NCBI GenBank assembly: GCA_955652155.1
Contig: CATPAT010000197.1
Coordinates: 1-7,068 of the forward strand
Origin: an uncultured Chthoniobacterales bacterium
GTDB lineage: Bacteria > Verrucomicrobiota > Verrucomicrobiia > Chthoniobacterales > UBA10450
Reading direction: 5' to 3'
DNA length: 7,068 nucleotides
The position numbers and the translations under genes are program-made. Below the pieces are notes generated by a model that was not told the DNA's origin, did no database searches, and saw only the letters and a program-made list of their open reading frames with translations. Below, piece after piece: positions 1 through 5,629 of the stretch. The stretch's first letter is position 1. Each line of letters starts with the position of its first letter.

Positions 1-186
1 CTCGCCGAAGCGTATTTGGCAGACGGGCAGAAGGAGTTGGCGCGACAGCACGCCGAAAAGGCATTGGCTCTTCTTGATTCTCATAGGTTGCCGGCGTCGT
101 CGTGGACAGATACGGAGCAGTACCGCGGAGAGATTCGTCGCAGCGCGGAGAAGGTCCTCAAGCAGCTGAACGAAAAACCGCAATAA
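1..186 (+). CDS. C-terminal tail of a TPR-repeat protein (5' end outside window)
   Basis: Frame 1 is open from the first base to a TAA at 184-186, giving 61 residues. It starts LAEAYLADGQKELARQHAEK and continues ALALLD, which fits the helix-turn-helix pattern of a tetratricopeptide repeat (A-Y-L-x-x-G-x-x-x-x-A at the usual spacing). A charged helical tail follows (EQYRGEIRRSAEKVLKQLNEKPQ). TPR tails of this kind occur at the C-terminus of many proteins, including hydrolases that carry a terminal TPR for protein contacts, so the function of the whole protein cannot be read from this piece. It converges on the epimerase gene, with 67 bp between the two stop codons. Coding status is well supported by the repeat pattern, while the family beyond 'TPR-containing' is unknown. 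Confidence 0.75.
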   Translation, partial: LAEAYLADGQKELARQHAEKALALLDSHRLPASSWTDTEQYRGEIRRSAEKVLKQLNEKPQ

Positions 187-210
187 CATTCCCTAGTTCT
201 TGTGGAGTGT

Positions 211-228
211 TCGCCTTCGCCAAGGCGA
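211..228. terminator. GC-rich hairpin between convergent genes, possible bidirectional terminator
   Basis: TCGCCTT (211-217) and AAGGCGA (222-228) form a perfect 7-bp stem around a CGCC loop. It lies between the TAA of the TPR protein at 186 and the TGA of the minus-strand epimerase at 254. The position suits a shared terminator. No clear T-tract follows on either strand, so intrinsic termination is not certain, and the hairpin could instead protect 3' ends or be part of a small dispersed repeat. Confidence 0.4.
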
Positions 229-253
229 CGGCGTCACAATGACGGGAAAGCTG

Positions 254-1228
254 TCAGCCCCAAAGTTCTCGTGAAGGAATGCTGATCTGCCCGTTTTGAT
301 AGGCGAGTCCTTCATCACGATCGCGCGCGAGAAGGAGTGGACCGTCAAGATCGACATAATCCGCCGTGCTCGCGATGAGTCGCGCTGGCGCCATGCTTAA
401 AGAAGTGCCAACCATGCAGCCGATCAATAATTTGAATCCACTTGCTCGGGCACGCTCACACAAAAGAAGCGCTTCGGTCAGCCCGCCGGTCTTATCGAGC
501 TTTACATTGGTCATTTCGTAGCGGTTCGTTAGGCGCAGAAGGTCGGCGCTGGTATGGCAACTTTCGTCAGCGCAGATCGGAACTGGATGATCGAGAGTTT
601 CGAGAACCTCGTCGGCGTCGGCCGGAAAAGGTTGCTCGATCAGCTCAACTCTTAATTCCTTTAGCACTGGGACAACTGTTTGATAGTGCGCAGGTGACCA
701 TGATTCGTTCGCGTCAATGAGCAGACGTGTCGCGGGCGCTGCTTCCCGCACAGCTTCAACGCGCGCAGGATCGACATCGTCGCCGCCAAGTTTAAGCTTC
801 AGAATCGGCGCGTTCGCATTTGCCTTGGCTGCCGCCGCCATCCCCGCAGACGTATCGAGACTAATCGTGAACGACGTTTCGACTTCGGGAACCATCGCAA
901 CATTCGCAAGTTCCCAAACGCGTTTGCCGGAAATTTTCGCTTCAAGGTCCCAGAACGCGCAGTCCAATGCGTTGCGCGCGGGACCGGCCGGCAATAATTC
1001 CTGGATTCGATGTCGATCCAAGTCCTTCCCGCTTTTGATCGATTCGATCTGCGCCAGAACAGAAGCGACGCTTTGGTTGTAGCGTTTGATCGGCACCGCT
1101 TCCCCGCGTCCGGTCTGCTGCCCGTCGGTCACGGTCACGACGACAACTTGGGCTTCGGTGCGACTGCCCCGCGAGATGCGAAACACTTGTTTGAGCGGCC
1201 AAATCTCTTCCCGAGCTTCGATCTGCAC
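254..1228 (-). CDS. Dipeptide epimerase (enolase superfamily, muconate-lactonizing subgroup)
   Basis: This 324-residue cytoplasmic enzyme should epimerise the C-terminal residue of a dipeptide, as L-Ala-D/L-Glu epimerases do in murein peptide recycling. The N-terminal capping domain (about 1-110) includes FRISRGSRTEAQ at 16-27. The barrel follows, with the KxK pair K144/K146, metal ligands D172 (LIDAN), E198 (ELIEQP) and D221 (CADE), and the opposite-face lysine in NVKLDKTGG (probably K246). The DLD motif at 293-295 matches the DxD that binds the dipeptide amino group in this family. The catalytic set looks complete. The segment GCMVGTS (270-276) has Gly where Ala-Glu epimerases usually have Glu (CMxES), so substrate preference may differ. 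The start is GTG at 1228-1226, and an in-frame TAA at 1240-1238 excludes a longer form. The Shine-Dalgarno site is weak. The gene lies downstream of the S9 peptidase on the same strand, 64 bp away. Confidence 0.9.
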   Translation of the reverse strand: MQIEAREEIWPLKQVFRISRGSRTEAQVVVVTVTDGQQTGRGEAVPIKRYNQSVASVLAQIESIKSGKDLDRHRIQELLPAGPARNALDCAFWDLEAKISGKRVWELANVAMVPEVETSFTISLDTSAGMAAAAKANANAPILKLKLGGDDVDPARVEAVREAAPATRLLIDANESWSPAHYQTVVPVLKELRVELIEQPFPADADEVLETLDHPVPICADESCHTSADLLRLTNRYEMTNVKLDKTGGLTEALLLCERARASGFKLLIGCMVGTSLSMAPARLIASTADYVDLDGPLLLARDRDEGLAYQNGQISIPSRELWG

Positions 1229-1292
1229 TAAACAGGATTAGCCCGATTTCAACGAAACCCAAGCAATTCGGATTTAATCCTGTAAATCCTGT
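1229..1292 (-). repeat. Intercistronic direct/inverted repeat filling the peptidase-epimerase gap
   Basis: Read on the minus strand, the whole gap is repeat-like. ACAGGATT occurs twice in tandem with a 9-base period (1292-1285 and 1283-1276). The second unit extends to ACAGGATTA (1283-1275), which pairs with TAATCCTGT at 1240-1232 as a perfect 9-bp stem around a 34-base loop. Within the loop lies a small TTTC/GAAA hairpin (1257-1247). GGATTTAATCC at 1270-1280 is itself palindromic and could pair alternatively. The element begins directly after the peptidase TAG and ends 3 bases before the epimerase GTG. It could be a dispersed repeat unit, an mRNA stabiliser or processing site, or a translational control hairpin, and the window alone does not decide between these. 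Confidence 0.55.
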
Positions 1293-3245
1293 CTACTCTT
1301 TCAAATATTTGTCGAACCAGGCGACGGTTTGGTCCATTCGGTCGGCCTGGTTTTCGGGTTTGATGAAGAGGTGGCCTTCGCCGGGATAAATGATGAGCTG
1401 AGTCGGCACACTGAGTGTCCGCAACGCGTGCCAGAATTCATAGGACTGCGATGACGGACATTCTGCATCGTGTTCGCCGACAATGATGAGCGTTGGAGTC
1501 TTCACGTTTTTGATGAAATGAATAGGCGAACTCTTTCCGTAAACGGCCGGATCGTCGTAAACCGATGCGCCGAAGAACGGGATCATCCATTGATCGATCA
1601 GGTTCTGGCCGTAGTAACTTTGCCAATTGGCAATGCCTGCGCCGGCCACAGCGCCACGGAAACGATTCGTCTGCGTGACGGTCCACATGGTCATGAATCC
1701 GCCGTAACTCCAGCCGGTCACACCCAGCCGATTCGGATCAACGGGATATTTTTTTATCGCCGCATCGACTCCGGCGAGATTATCGCGCAGATCGCCGTGG
1801 CCAAAATCTTTTACGTTGGCGCGGGTGAACTCTTCGCCCTGGCCGTAGCTACCGCGCGGATTCGGCAGGAGCACGTAATAACCGCGGACTGAAAGAGCAG
1901 CGATGATCGCTCGTGACATTCCAAAACCCGCGGGCCAGTCGGATGCCGTTGCGCTGGAAGGTCCGCCGTGGATCAGAACGGCCATCGGATATTTTTTCCC
2001 GGATTCAACTTTCGCGGGCGGAACGATCCAGCCCTGGATGTTAAAGCCTTCGTTAGTCCATTCGAAACTTTCTGCTTTTCCCCAAGTCGCAGACAGCGCC
2101 GAGTTGTTATTTGTCAGCTGACGCCATTCACCGATCGCTCCTGCCCAAACTTCGGGCGGTGTGTTGTAACTGCTGCGGCTTGCGGCGGCAAATTTGCCAT
2201 CGTTGGAAACGGCGAAGTTGGGAAAATTACCGAACGCATGAATGTGCTCCGCGCCTTTCCAGATCGTTCGGACCGAGTTATTCGCGAGCGTCAATTCAGA
2301 AATCGCGCTTCCGCCCCCGACATACTCGGTGAGAAGGATTCGGTCGGGAGCCTGCCAGAAAATTGAACTGACCGAGCTTTTACGGCCCGGCGTGCGATTC
2401 ACTGCGCTGCCGCCGTTGGCTGAGACTGTAAACAAATCGCCGCCATGAAATCCTTCGTCGCTCATCAAGCCTTCAATGAACGCGACCGATTTCGCGTCCG
2501 GCGACCAGCGCGGAACCGCGACCTGAAGCGAAGGTTTGTGGATCGAGGTCGCGATGCCCTTAGCGATGTCGATCTTGTAGATCTGCGCGATCCACCAATT
2601 GTTGTCGCCCGGCCCCGGCGCCGCGGTTGCGACGAACATCTTGTCGTCCGGCGACCAATCGAAATCGTAAATGTGAAGATCGGGCGGCGAAACCTGCCGA
2701 AGCTGACCGGTGGCAACGTCGACGACCGCGATCCGCTGATTATGAACCGCCTTGTCGATAACGCCTGTGGTGGAAGGCGCGGCCAGGAGCGGGCCGCCGC
2801 CGCTTGCGCCCTCTATATATAAGAAGGCAATTTGTTTCCCGTCGTGCGACCAAGACGGGCGCGCGGCGTATCCGCTCAATTGTGTAAGTTTTTTCGCACC
2901 GGAACTATCGGCGTTCACCGTCCAAAGCTGTTTTTGCACTTTTTCACCAGCGTTGGAAAAGAACGCGAGCGCCTTGGAATCGGGAGCCCAGGCGGGATTG
3001 GAATCGATTTTTTCGCCAGTGGTCGCCAGGTTAACCATTGTTGCCGGCGAATTTTCTGACGTTCCCCGGATATACGTTTGGTTGGCGGTTGTTGCGGCAG
3101 TGGATTGCACCCACGCTACATTTTTTCCGTCGGGCGAAAGCGCGATGTCGCCATAGAGGATGGTTTTCCCCAACTGTTCGGTCAGCTGCATGGTCTGAGC
3201 TGTTAACAGTGCCGGAAACAAACACGCCAGAAAAAAATGCTTCAT
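1293..3245 (-). CDS. Secreted S9 family peptidase (prolyl oligopeptidase / acylaminoacyl-peptidase type)
   Basis: This 650-residue serine peptidase probably cleaves short peptides outside the cytoplasm. Residues 1-16 (MKHFFLACLFPALLTA) look like a short signal peptide, with likely cleavage before Q17. Residues about 30-360 form a TolB/WD40-like propeller with repeated W/F-S-x-D-G/D-K units near 37, 87, 133, 197, 248 and 346. The alpha/beta-hydrolase domain spans about 395-650: the HGGPS oxyanion-type motif is at 426-430, the nucleophile Ser513 sits in GWSYGG, Asp593 in GEHD, and His625 in PGEGHLF. The triad is therefore complete and the length is normal for the family. The ATG start is directly followed by the signal sequence, and a modest GAGAG lies a few bases upstream. 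It is the first gene of a likely two-gene unit with the epimerase and is divergent from the histidine kinase gene. Whether it acts as a dipeptidyl- or acylaminoacyl-peptidase cannot be told from motifs. Confidence 0.93.
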   Translation of the reverse strand: MKHFFLACLFPALLTAQTMQLTEQLGKTILYGDIALSPDGKNVAWVQSTAATTANQTYIRGTSENSPATMVNLATTGEKIDSNPAWAPDSKALAFFSNAGEKVQKQLWTVNADSSGAKKLTQLSGYAARPSWSHDGKQIAFLYIEGASGGGPLLAAPSTTGVIDKAVHNQRIAVVDVATGQLRQVSPPDLHIYDFDWSPDDKMFVATAAPGPGDNNWWIAQIYKIDIAKGIATSIHKPSLQVAVPRWSPDAKSVAFIEGLMSDEGFHGGDLFTVSANGGSAVNRTPGRKSSVSSIFWQAPDRILLTEYVGGGSAISELTLANNSVRTIWKGAEHIHAFGNFPNFAVSNDGKFAAASRSSYNTPPEVWAGAIGEWRQLTNNNSALSATWGKAESFEWTNEGFNIQGWIVPPAKVESGKKYPMAVLIHGGPSSATASDWPAGFGMSRAIIAALSVRGYYVLLPNPRGSYGQGEEFTRANVKDFGHGDLRDNLAGVDAAIKKYPVDPNRLGVTGWSYGGFMTMWTVTQTNRFRGAVAGAGIANWQSYYGQNLIDQWMIPFFGASVYDDPAVYGKSSPIHFIKNVKTPTLIIVGEHDAECPSSQSYEFWHALRTLSVPTQLIIYPGEGHLFIKPENQADRMDQTVAWFDKYLKE

Positions 3246-3275
3246 AAACTCTCAGGAACGCAGGAAAGAGGCGAA

Positions 3276-3293
3276 AGAATTAGCAGAATTAGG
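3276..3293. repeat. Short 9-bp tandem repeat upstream of the peptidase
   Basis: AGAATTAGC (3276-3284) is followed immediately by AGAATTAGG (3285-3293), two 9-base units with one difference. They lie 31 to 48 bases upstream of the peptidase ATG, in its probable promoter or leader. They could be a binding site for a regulator, a weak -10-rich region, or chance. I found no convincing -35/-10 pair for the peptidase here. Confidence 0.3.
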
Positions 3294-3341
3294 CCTAAGG
3301 ACAGAGCTATTTTCTGCCAATTTTTCGCTACGCCTTCCCGG

Positions 3342-3398
3342 CTGATTACGGTCGTAAGGAGTAATGTTGTCCCACTCGTCGGCCGAAGAGCGGGCAAC
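3342..3398 (-). pseudogene. Isolated 3'-end fragment of a cupin gene, paralogous to the gene at 5179-5607
   Basis: Read on the minus strand, this stretch encodes VARSSADEWDNITPYDRNQ. The C-terminus of the complete cupin (residues 122-140) is the same except for Ile134, which is Thr here. Aligned base by base with 5188-5244, 52 of 57 positions match. Of the five differences, four are silent third-position changes and one gives Ile to Thr. The similarity stops sharply at both ends: the final Lys-Ser-stop of the cupin is missing, and upstream an in-frame TAA (3420-3418) closes the frame four codons beyond the visible similarity. No cupin barrel residues remain, so it cannot make a functional cupin. 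The silent-change pattern suggests that the source was a working homologue before it was cut down. The stretch lies in the intergenic region between the peptidase and the kinase. Confidence 0.8.
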
Positions 3399-3458
3399 GT
3401 CGAGAGATGCGCAGCTTTAACCAGCGAAACCAGGGGTCCAGCATCCGTGCAATTCTCA

Positions 3459-3488
3459 ATGACAGTCCGACCTGCGCAGAATTATCAT
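3459..3488 (+). promoter_or_regulatory. Candidate sigma70-type promoter for the histidine kinase
   Basis: ATGACA (3459-3464) and TATCAT (3483-3488) each match the -35 and -10 consensus at five of six positions, separated by 18 bases. Transcription would begin near 3495, only about 4 bases before the GTG at 3499, giving an almost leaderless mRNA. The only Shine-Dalgarno-like AGG (3489-3491) would then lie outside the transcript. This is a match by eye without experimental support. Confidence 0.4.
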
Positions 3489-3498
3489 AGGCCAGTAA

Positions 3499-5142
3499 GT
3501 GAAACCTTCTAAAAGCACAAAGAAGCGGTCGCGTTCAGCTGCGCGGCAAAAAGCGAAAGACGTTGGCCGTGCGCACCGCCGCTCTAAGCAGGAATTTATC
3601 CGGGCCAAAGAAGCGCTCGAACGCAAGACGGAAGAACTGGCTCTTTCGCTTTCAATGATGCAGGCCACCTTGGATTCGACCACCGACGCCATCGTGGTCA
3701 CGGACGTGAGCGGCAACGTGCGCGATTTCAATGAGAAGTATGCGGAGATGATGGGGGTGACCCGTGAACAGTTAAACACCGTGGACGTCAGAAAACTCAG
3801 GAAGAGATTCAGCCAGCGCTTCAAGGATCCCGAGCAGTTCATGTCCCGGGTGATGGAGATTTATGCGACCGCGCCGGCGGAAAGTTTCGAGGTTCTGGAA
3901 TTGAAGGACGGAAGTGTTTTGGAGAGATACTCAAAGATCCAATCCATCGATCAGCGGCCAGTGGGCCGGGTCTGGAGTTTCCGCGATGTGACCGAACGCA
4001 AGCGCGCGGAAGAGACACTGCAAGCGGCGAAGATCGCCGCCGAAGAAGCGAGTCAGGCCAAGGACGACTTTTTGGCGTTGCTAAGCCACGAGCTGCGAAC
4101 GCCGCTCACGCCGGCGCTGGTTGCTGCGAGCTATCTCGGCGAACACAGAGATCTGTTGCCCGAGTTTCGCGAAGAAGTCACCGCGATCTGGCGAAACGTG
4201 CAGCTGGAAGCGCACTTGATCGATGATCTCCTCGATGTAACGCGGATCGCGCGTGGCAAGATCGAGATCCACCACGCGGCGATCGACGTGCATCGATTGT
4301 TGCATGATGCAGTTGAGATTGTGCAGAACGACATTCTGGCAAAGGAAATCGAACTGACGATCAAGCTGAACGCGGCCAATCATCACATCTGGGCCGATTC
4401 GGTCCGAATCCAGCAAGTCTTTTGGAATCTGCTCAACAACGCAGTCAAGTTCACGCCCAGGGGAGGCCACATCACCATCCGCTCATCGAATAAGGGAGGA
4501 AGGTTTGTGTTCGAAATCAGCGACACCGGCATTGGAATTGAGCCAGAACGGCAGGGTCGAATCTTCGAAGCGTTCCATCAGGGCGAACGCTCCATCACCA
4601 GGCAATTCGGCGGACTCGGGCTTGGCCTGACCATTTCGAAAACTCTGCTCGATCTCCATGGCGGAAAGATCAGTGTAGAAAGCAAAGGCAAAAATGCAGG
4701 CACGACGTTTCGAGTTTTTCTTGATCTTCTGCGCGAGCCCCTGGTCGCATCGACTAGTAAAACAGACGGTGAAGCCAAGAATTCGGGAAGTTTACGGCTC
4801 CTTCTGGTCGACGATCATCTCGATACGCGCAGCGTTCTTTCGCGCCTGTTGACCAGGTACGGCCACGAAGTCACGACCGCCGATTCGGTGAAAGGCGCGC
4901 TGCAGCTTCTGGATAGCCGCGACTTCGATACGCTGATCAGCGATATCGGTCTTCCGGACGATAACGGTTACAATTTGGTGCGCGAAGCGAAGCGGAGGCA
5001 GCCGTTAAAAGCTATTGCCCTTAGCGGGTTCGGAATGGAGGCGGATATCCAGCGCAGCTTTGAGGCCGGCTTCGATTATCACGTGACCAAACCGGTCGAC
5101 CTGAACAGGCTGCGGTCTCTTCTAGACGCGATCGCGCTCTGA
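3499..5142 (+). CDS. Soluble PAS hybrid histidine kinase with C-terminal receiver domain
   Basis: This 547-residue signalling protein has no membrane segment. In order: a basic N-terminus (1-30); a probable coiled coil (30-52); a PAS domain (about 55-168) ending in the PAC-like WSFRDVTERKRAEE; HisKA with phospho-accepting H197 in SHELRTPLTP; HATPase_c with the N box (N310 to N314), G1 box SDTGIGI (341-347), F box FEAF (356-359) and G2 box GGLGLGL (371-377); and a receiver domain (about 432-547) with D438/D439, phospho-acceptor D482, S509 and K531. All key residues are present, so both autophosphorylation and internal phosphorelay are plausible. The GTG start at 3499 follows an in-frame TAA at 3496-3498, so it is the longest possible form; the next ATG codons, at residues 53-54, would remove the coiled coil. 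There is no output domain and no adjacent response regulator. The signal is unknown. The gene is convergent with the cupin gene. Confidence 0.93.
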   Translation: MKPSKSTKKRSRSAARQKAKDVGRAHRRSKQEFIRAKEALERKTEELALSLSMMQATLDSTTDAIVVTDVSGNVRDFNEKYAEMMGVTREQLNTVDVRKLRKRFSQRFKDPEQFMSRVMEIYATAPAESFEVLELKDGSVLERYSKIQSIDQRPVGRVWSFRDVTERKRAEETLQAAKIAAEEASQAKDDFLALLSHELRTPLTPALVAASYLGEHRDLLPEFREEVTAIWRNVQLEAHLIDDLLDVTRIARGKIEIHHAAIDVHRLLHDAVEIVQNDILAKEIELTIKLNAANHHIWADSVRIQQVFWNLLNNAVKFTPRGGHITIRSSNKGGRFVFEISDTGIGIEPERQGRIFEAFHQGERSITRQFGGLGLGLTISKTLLDLHGGKISVESKGKNAGTTFRVFLDLLREPLVASTSKTDGEAKNSGSLRLLLVDDHLDTRSVLSRLLTRYGHEVTTADSVKGALQLLDSRDFDTLISDIGLPDDNGYNLVREAKRRQPLKAIALSGFGMEADIQRSFEAGFDYHVTKPVDLNRLRSLLDAIAL

Positions 5143-5151
5143 TTCTCACGT

Positions 5152-5170
5152 GCCCGGTTTCTCGACGGGC
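5152..5170. terminator. Weak hairpin between convergent kinase and cupin genes
   Basis: GCCCG (5152-5156) pairs with CGGGC (5166-5170) across a 9-base loop, in the 36-bp gap between the kinase stop at 5142 and the cupin stop at 5179. The stem is only 5 bp and there is no T-tract, so it is a poor intrinsic terminator. It is listed because it is the only foldable structure I found in this convergent gap. Confidence 0.2.
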
Positions 5171-5178
5171 CGAAGCGT

Positions 5179-5607
5179 TCAACTCTTCTGATTGCGGTCG
5201 TAAGGAATAATGTTGTCCCACTCGTCGGCGGATGAGCGGGCGACAAAAGCAACCACTGGTTCGGTGTCGCTCATGTTGAAAACCTCGTGAGGCACGCCCG
5301 GTTTAATGTAAATGAAATCGCCAGCTTCGTTTTCGAGCATTTTCTTGCATCCGTCCCCGAACTCGTGGCGGACTTTTCCTTCAACGATGTAAAGGATCAC
5401 TTCAAAGTCGACGTGAATGTGGGCGTAAGCCACCCCGCCCGGCGGAATGGTGGCGATATTGGCCGAGAGTTTCGTAGTCCCGACGTTCTTGGACGACATG
5501 CCTTGTTTATAATGAATCCCATTCCAATCACGCCGTGCGCCGCCTCCACGAATGGTCAAAATGCCATCGTGATCTTCCACCGCATTGAGTTCGATATTGT
5601 CTTTCAT
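5179..5607 (-). CDS. Small single-domain cupin protein
   Basis: This 142-residue single-barrel cupin is probably cytoplasmic, as no signal sequence is visible. Motif 1 is seen as GGVAYAHIHVDFEVILYIVEG (57-77) with metal ligands H63, H65 and E69. Motif 2 is GDFIYIKPGVPHEVFN (96-111) with H107. The 3-His/1-Glu set is complete, so a bound metal ion is expected. Single-domain cupins of this size include sugar isomerases, dioxygenases and small-molecule sensors, and sequence motifs alone do not say which this is. The C-terminus (RSSADEWDNIIPYDRNQKS) has a partial copy at 3342-3398. The ATG at 5607-5605 has no clear Shine-Dalgarno site. The gene lies 22 bp downstream of the acyltransferase stop on the same strand, so the two are probably co-transcribed. 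Confidence 0.85.
   Translation of the reverse strand: MKDNIELNAVEDHDGILTIRGGGARRDWNGIHYKQGMSSKNVGTTKLSANIATIPPGGVAYAHIHVDFEVILYIVEGKVRHEFGDGCKKMLENEAGDFIYIKPGVPHEVFNMSDTEPVVAFVARSSADEWDNIIPYDRNQKS
5188..5244 (-). repeat. Intact-gene copy of the 57-bp direct repeat flanking the kinase
   Basis: This segment covers cupin codons 122 to 140 and aligns without gaps to 3342-3398 at a constant offset of 1846 bases, with mismatches opposite 3348, 3361, 3384, 3387 and 3396. Both copies have the same orientation, so they are direct repeats bracketing the kinase gene. Recombination between them would in principle remove the kinase together with its candidate promoter. Confidence 0.8.
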
Positions 5608-5629
5608 AAGAAGTTGAGAGGTTGAATTG

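Noticed and set aside
2445..2822. Plus-strand open frame inside the S9 peptidase gene
   Set aside because: It is antisense to strongly motif-supported propeller coding sequence, and its product is Arg/Asp-rich low-complexity of the kind expected from antisense frames in GC-rich DNA.
3252..3417. Minus-strand open frame that continues from the cupin fragment to a TGA at 3252-3254
   Set aside because: Although open for about 55 codons, it has no upstream start codon before the TAA at 3420-3418 and the part after the fragment has no cupin similarity. It is treated as part of a gene remnant and not as a small protein.
3237..3512. Plus-strand open frame of 91 codons across the peptidase-kinase intergenic region
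   Set aside because: It has no recognisable motif, overlaps the peptidase start and the kinase start, and runs opposite to the cupin fragment. It looks like a chance open frame.
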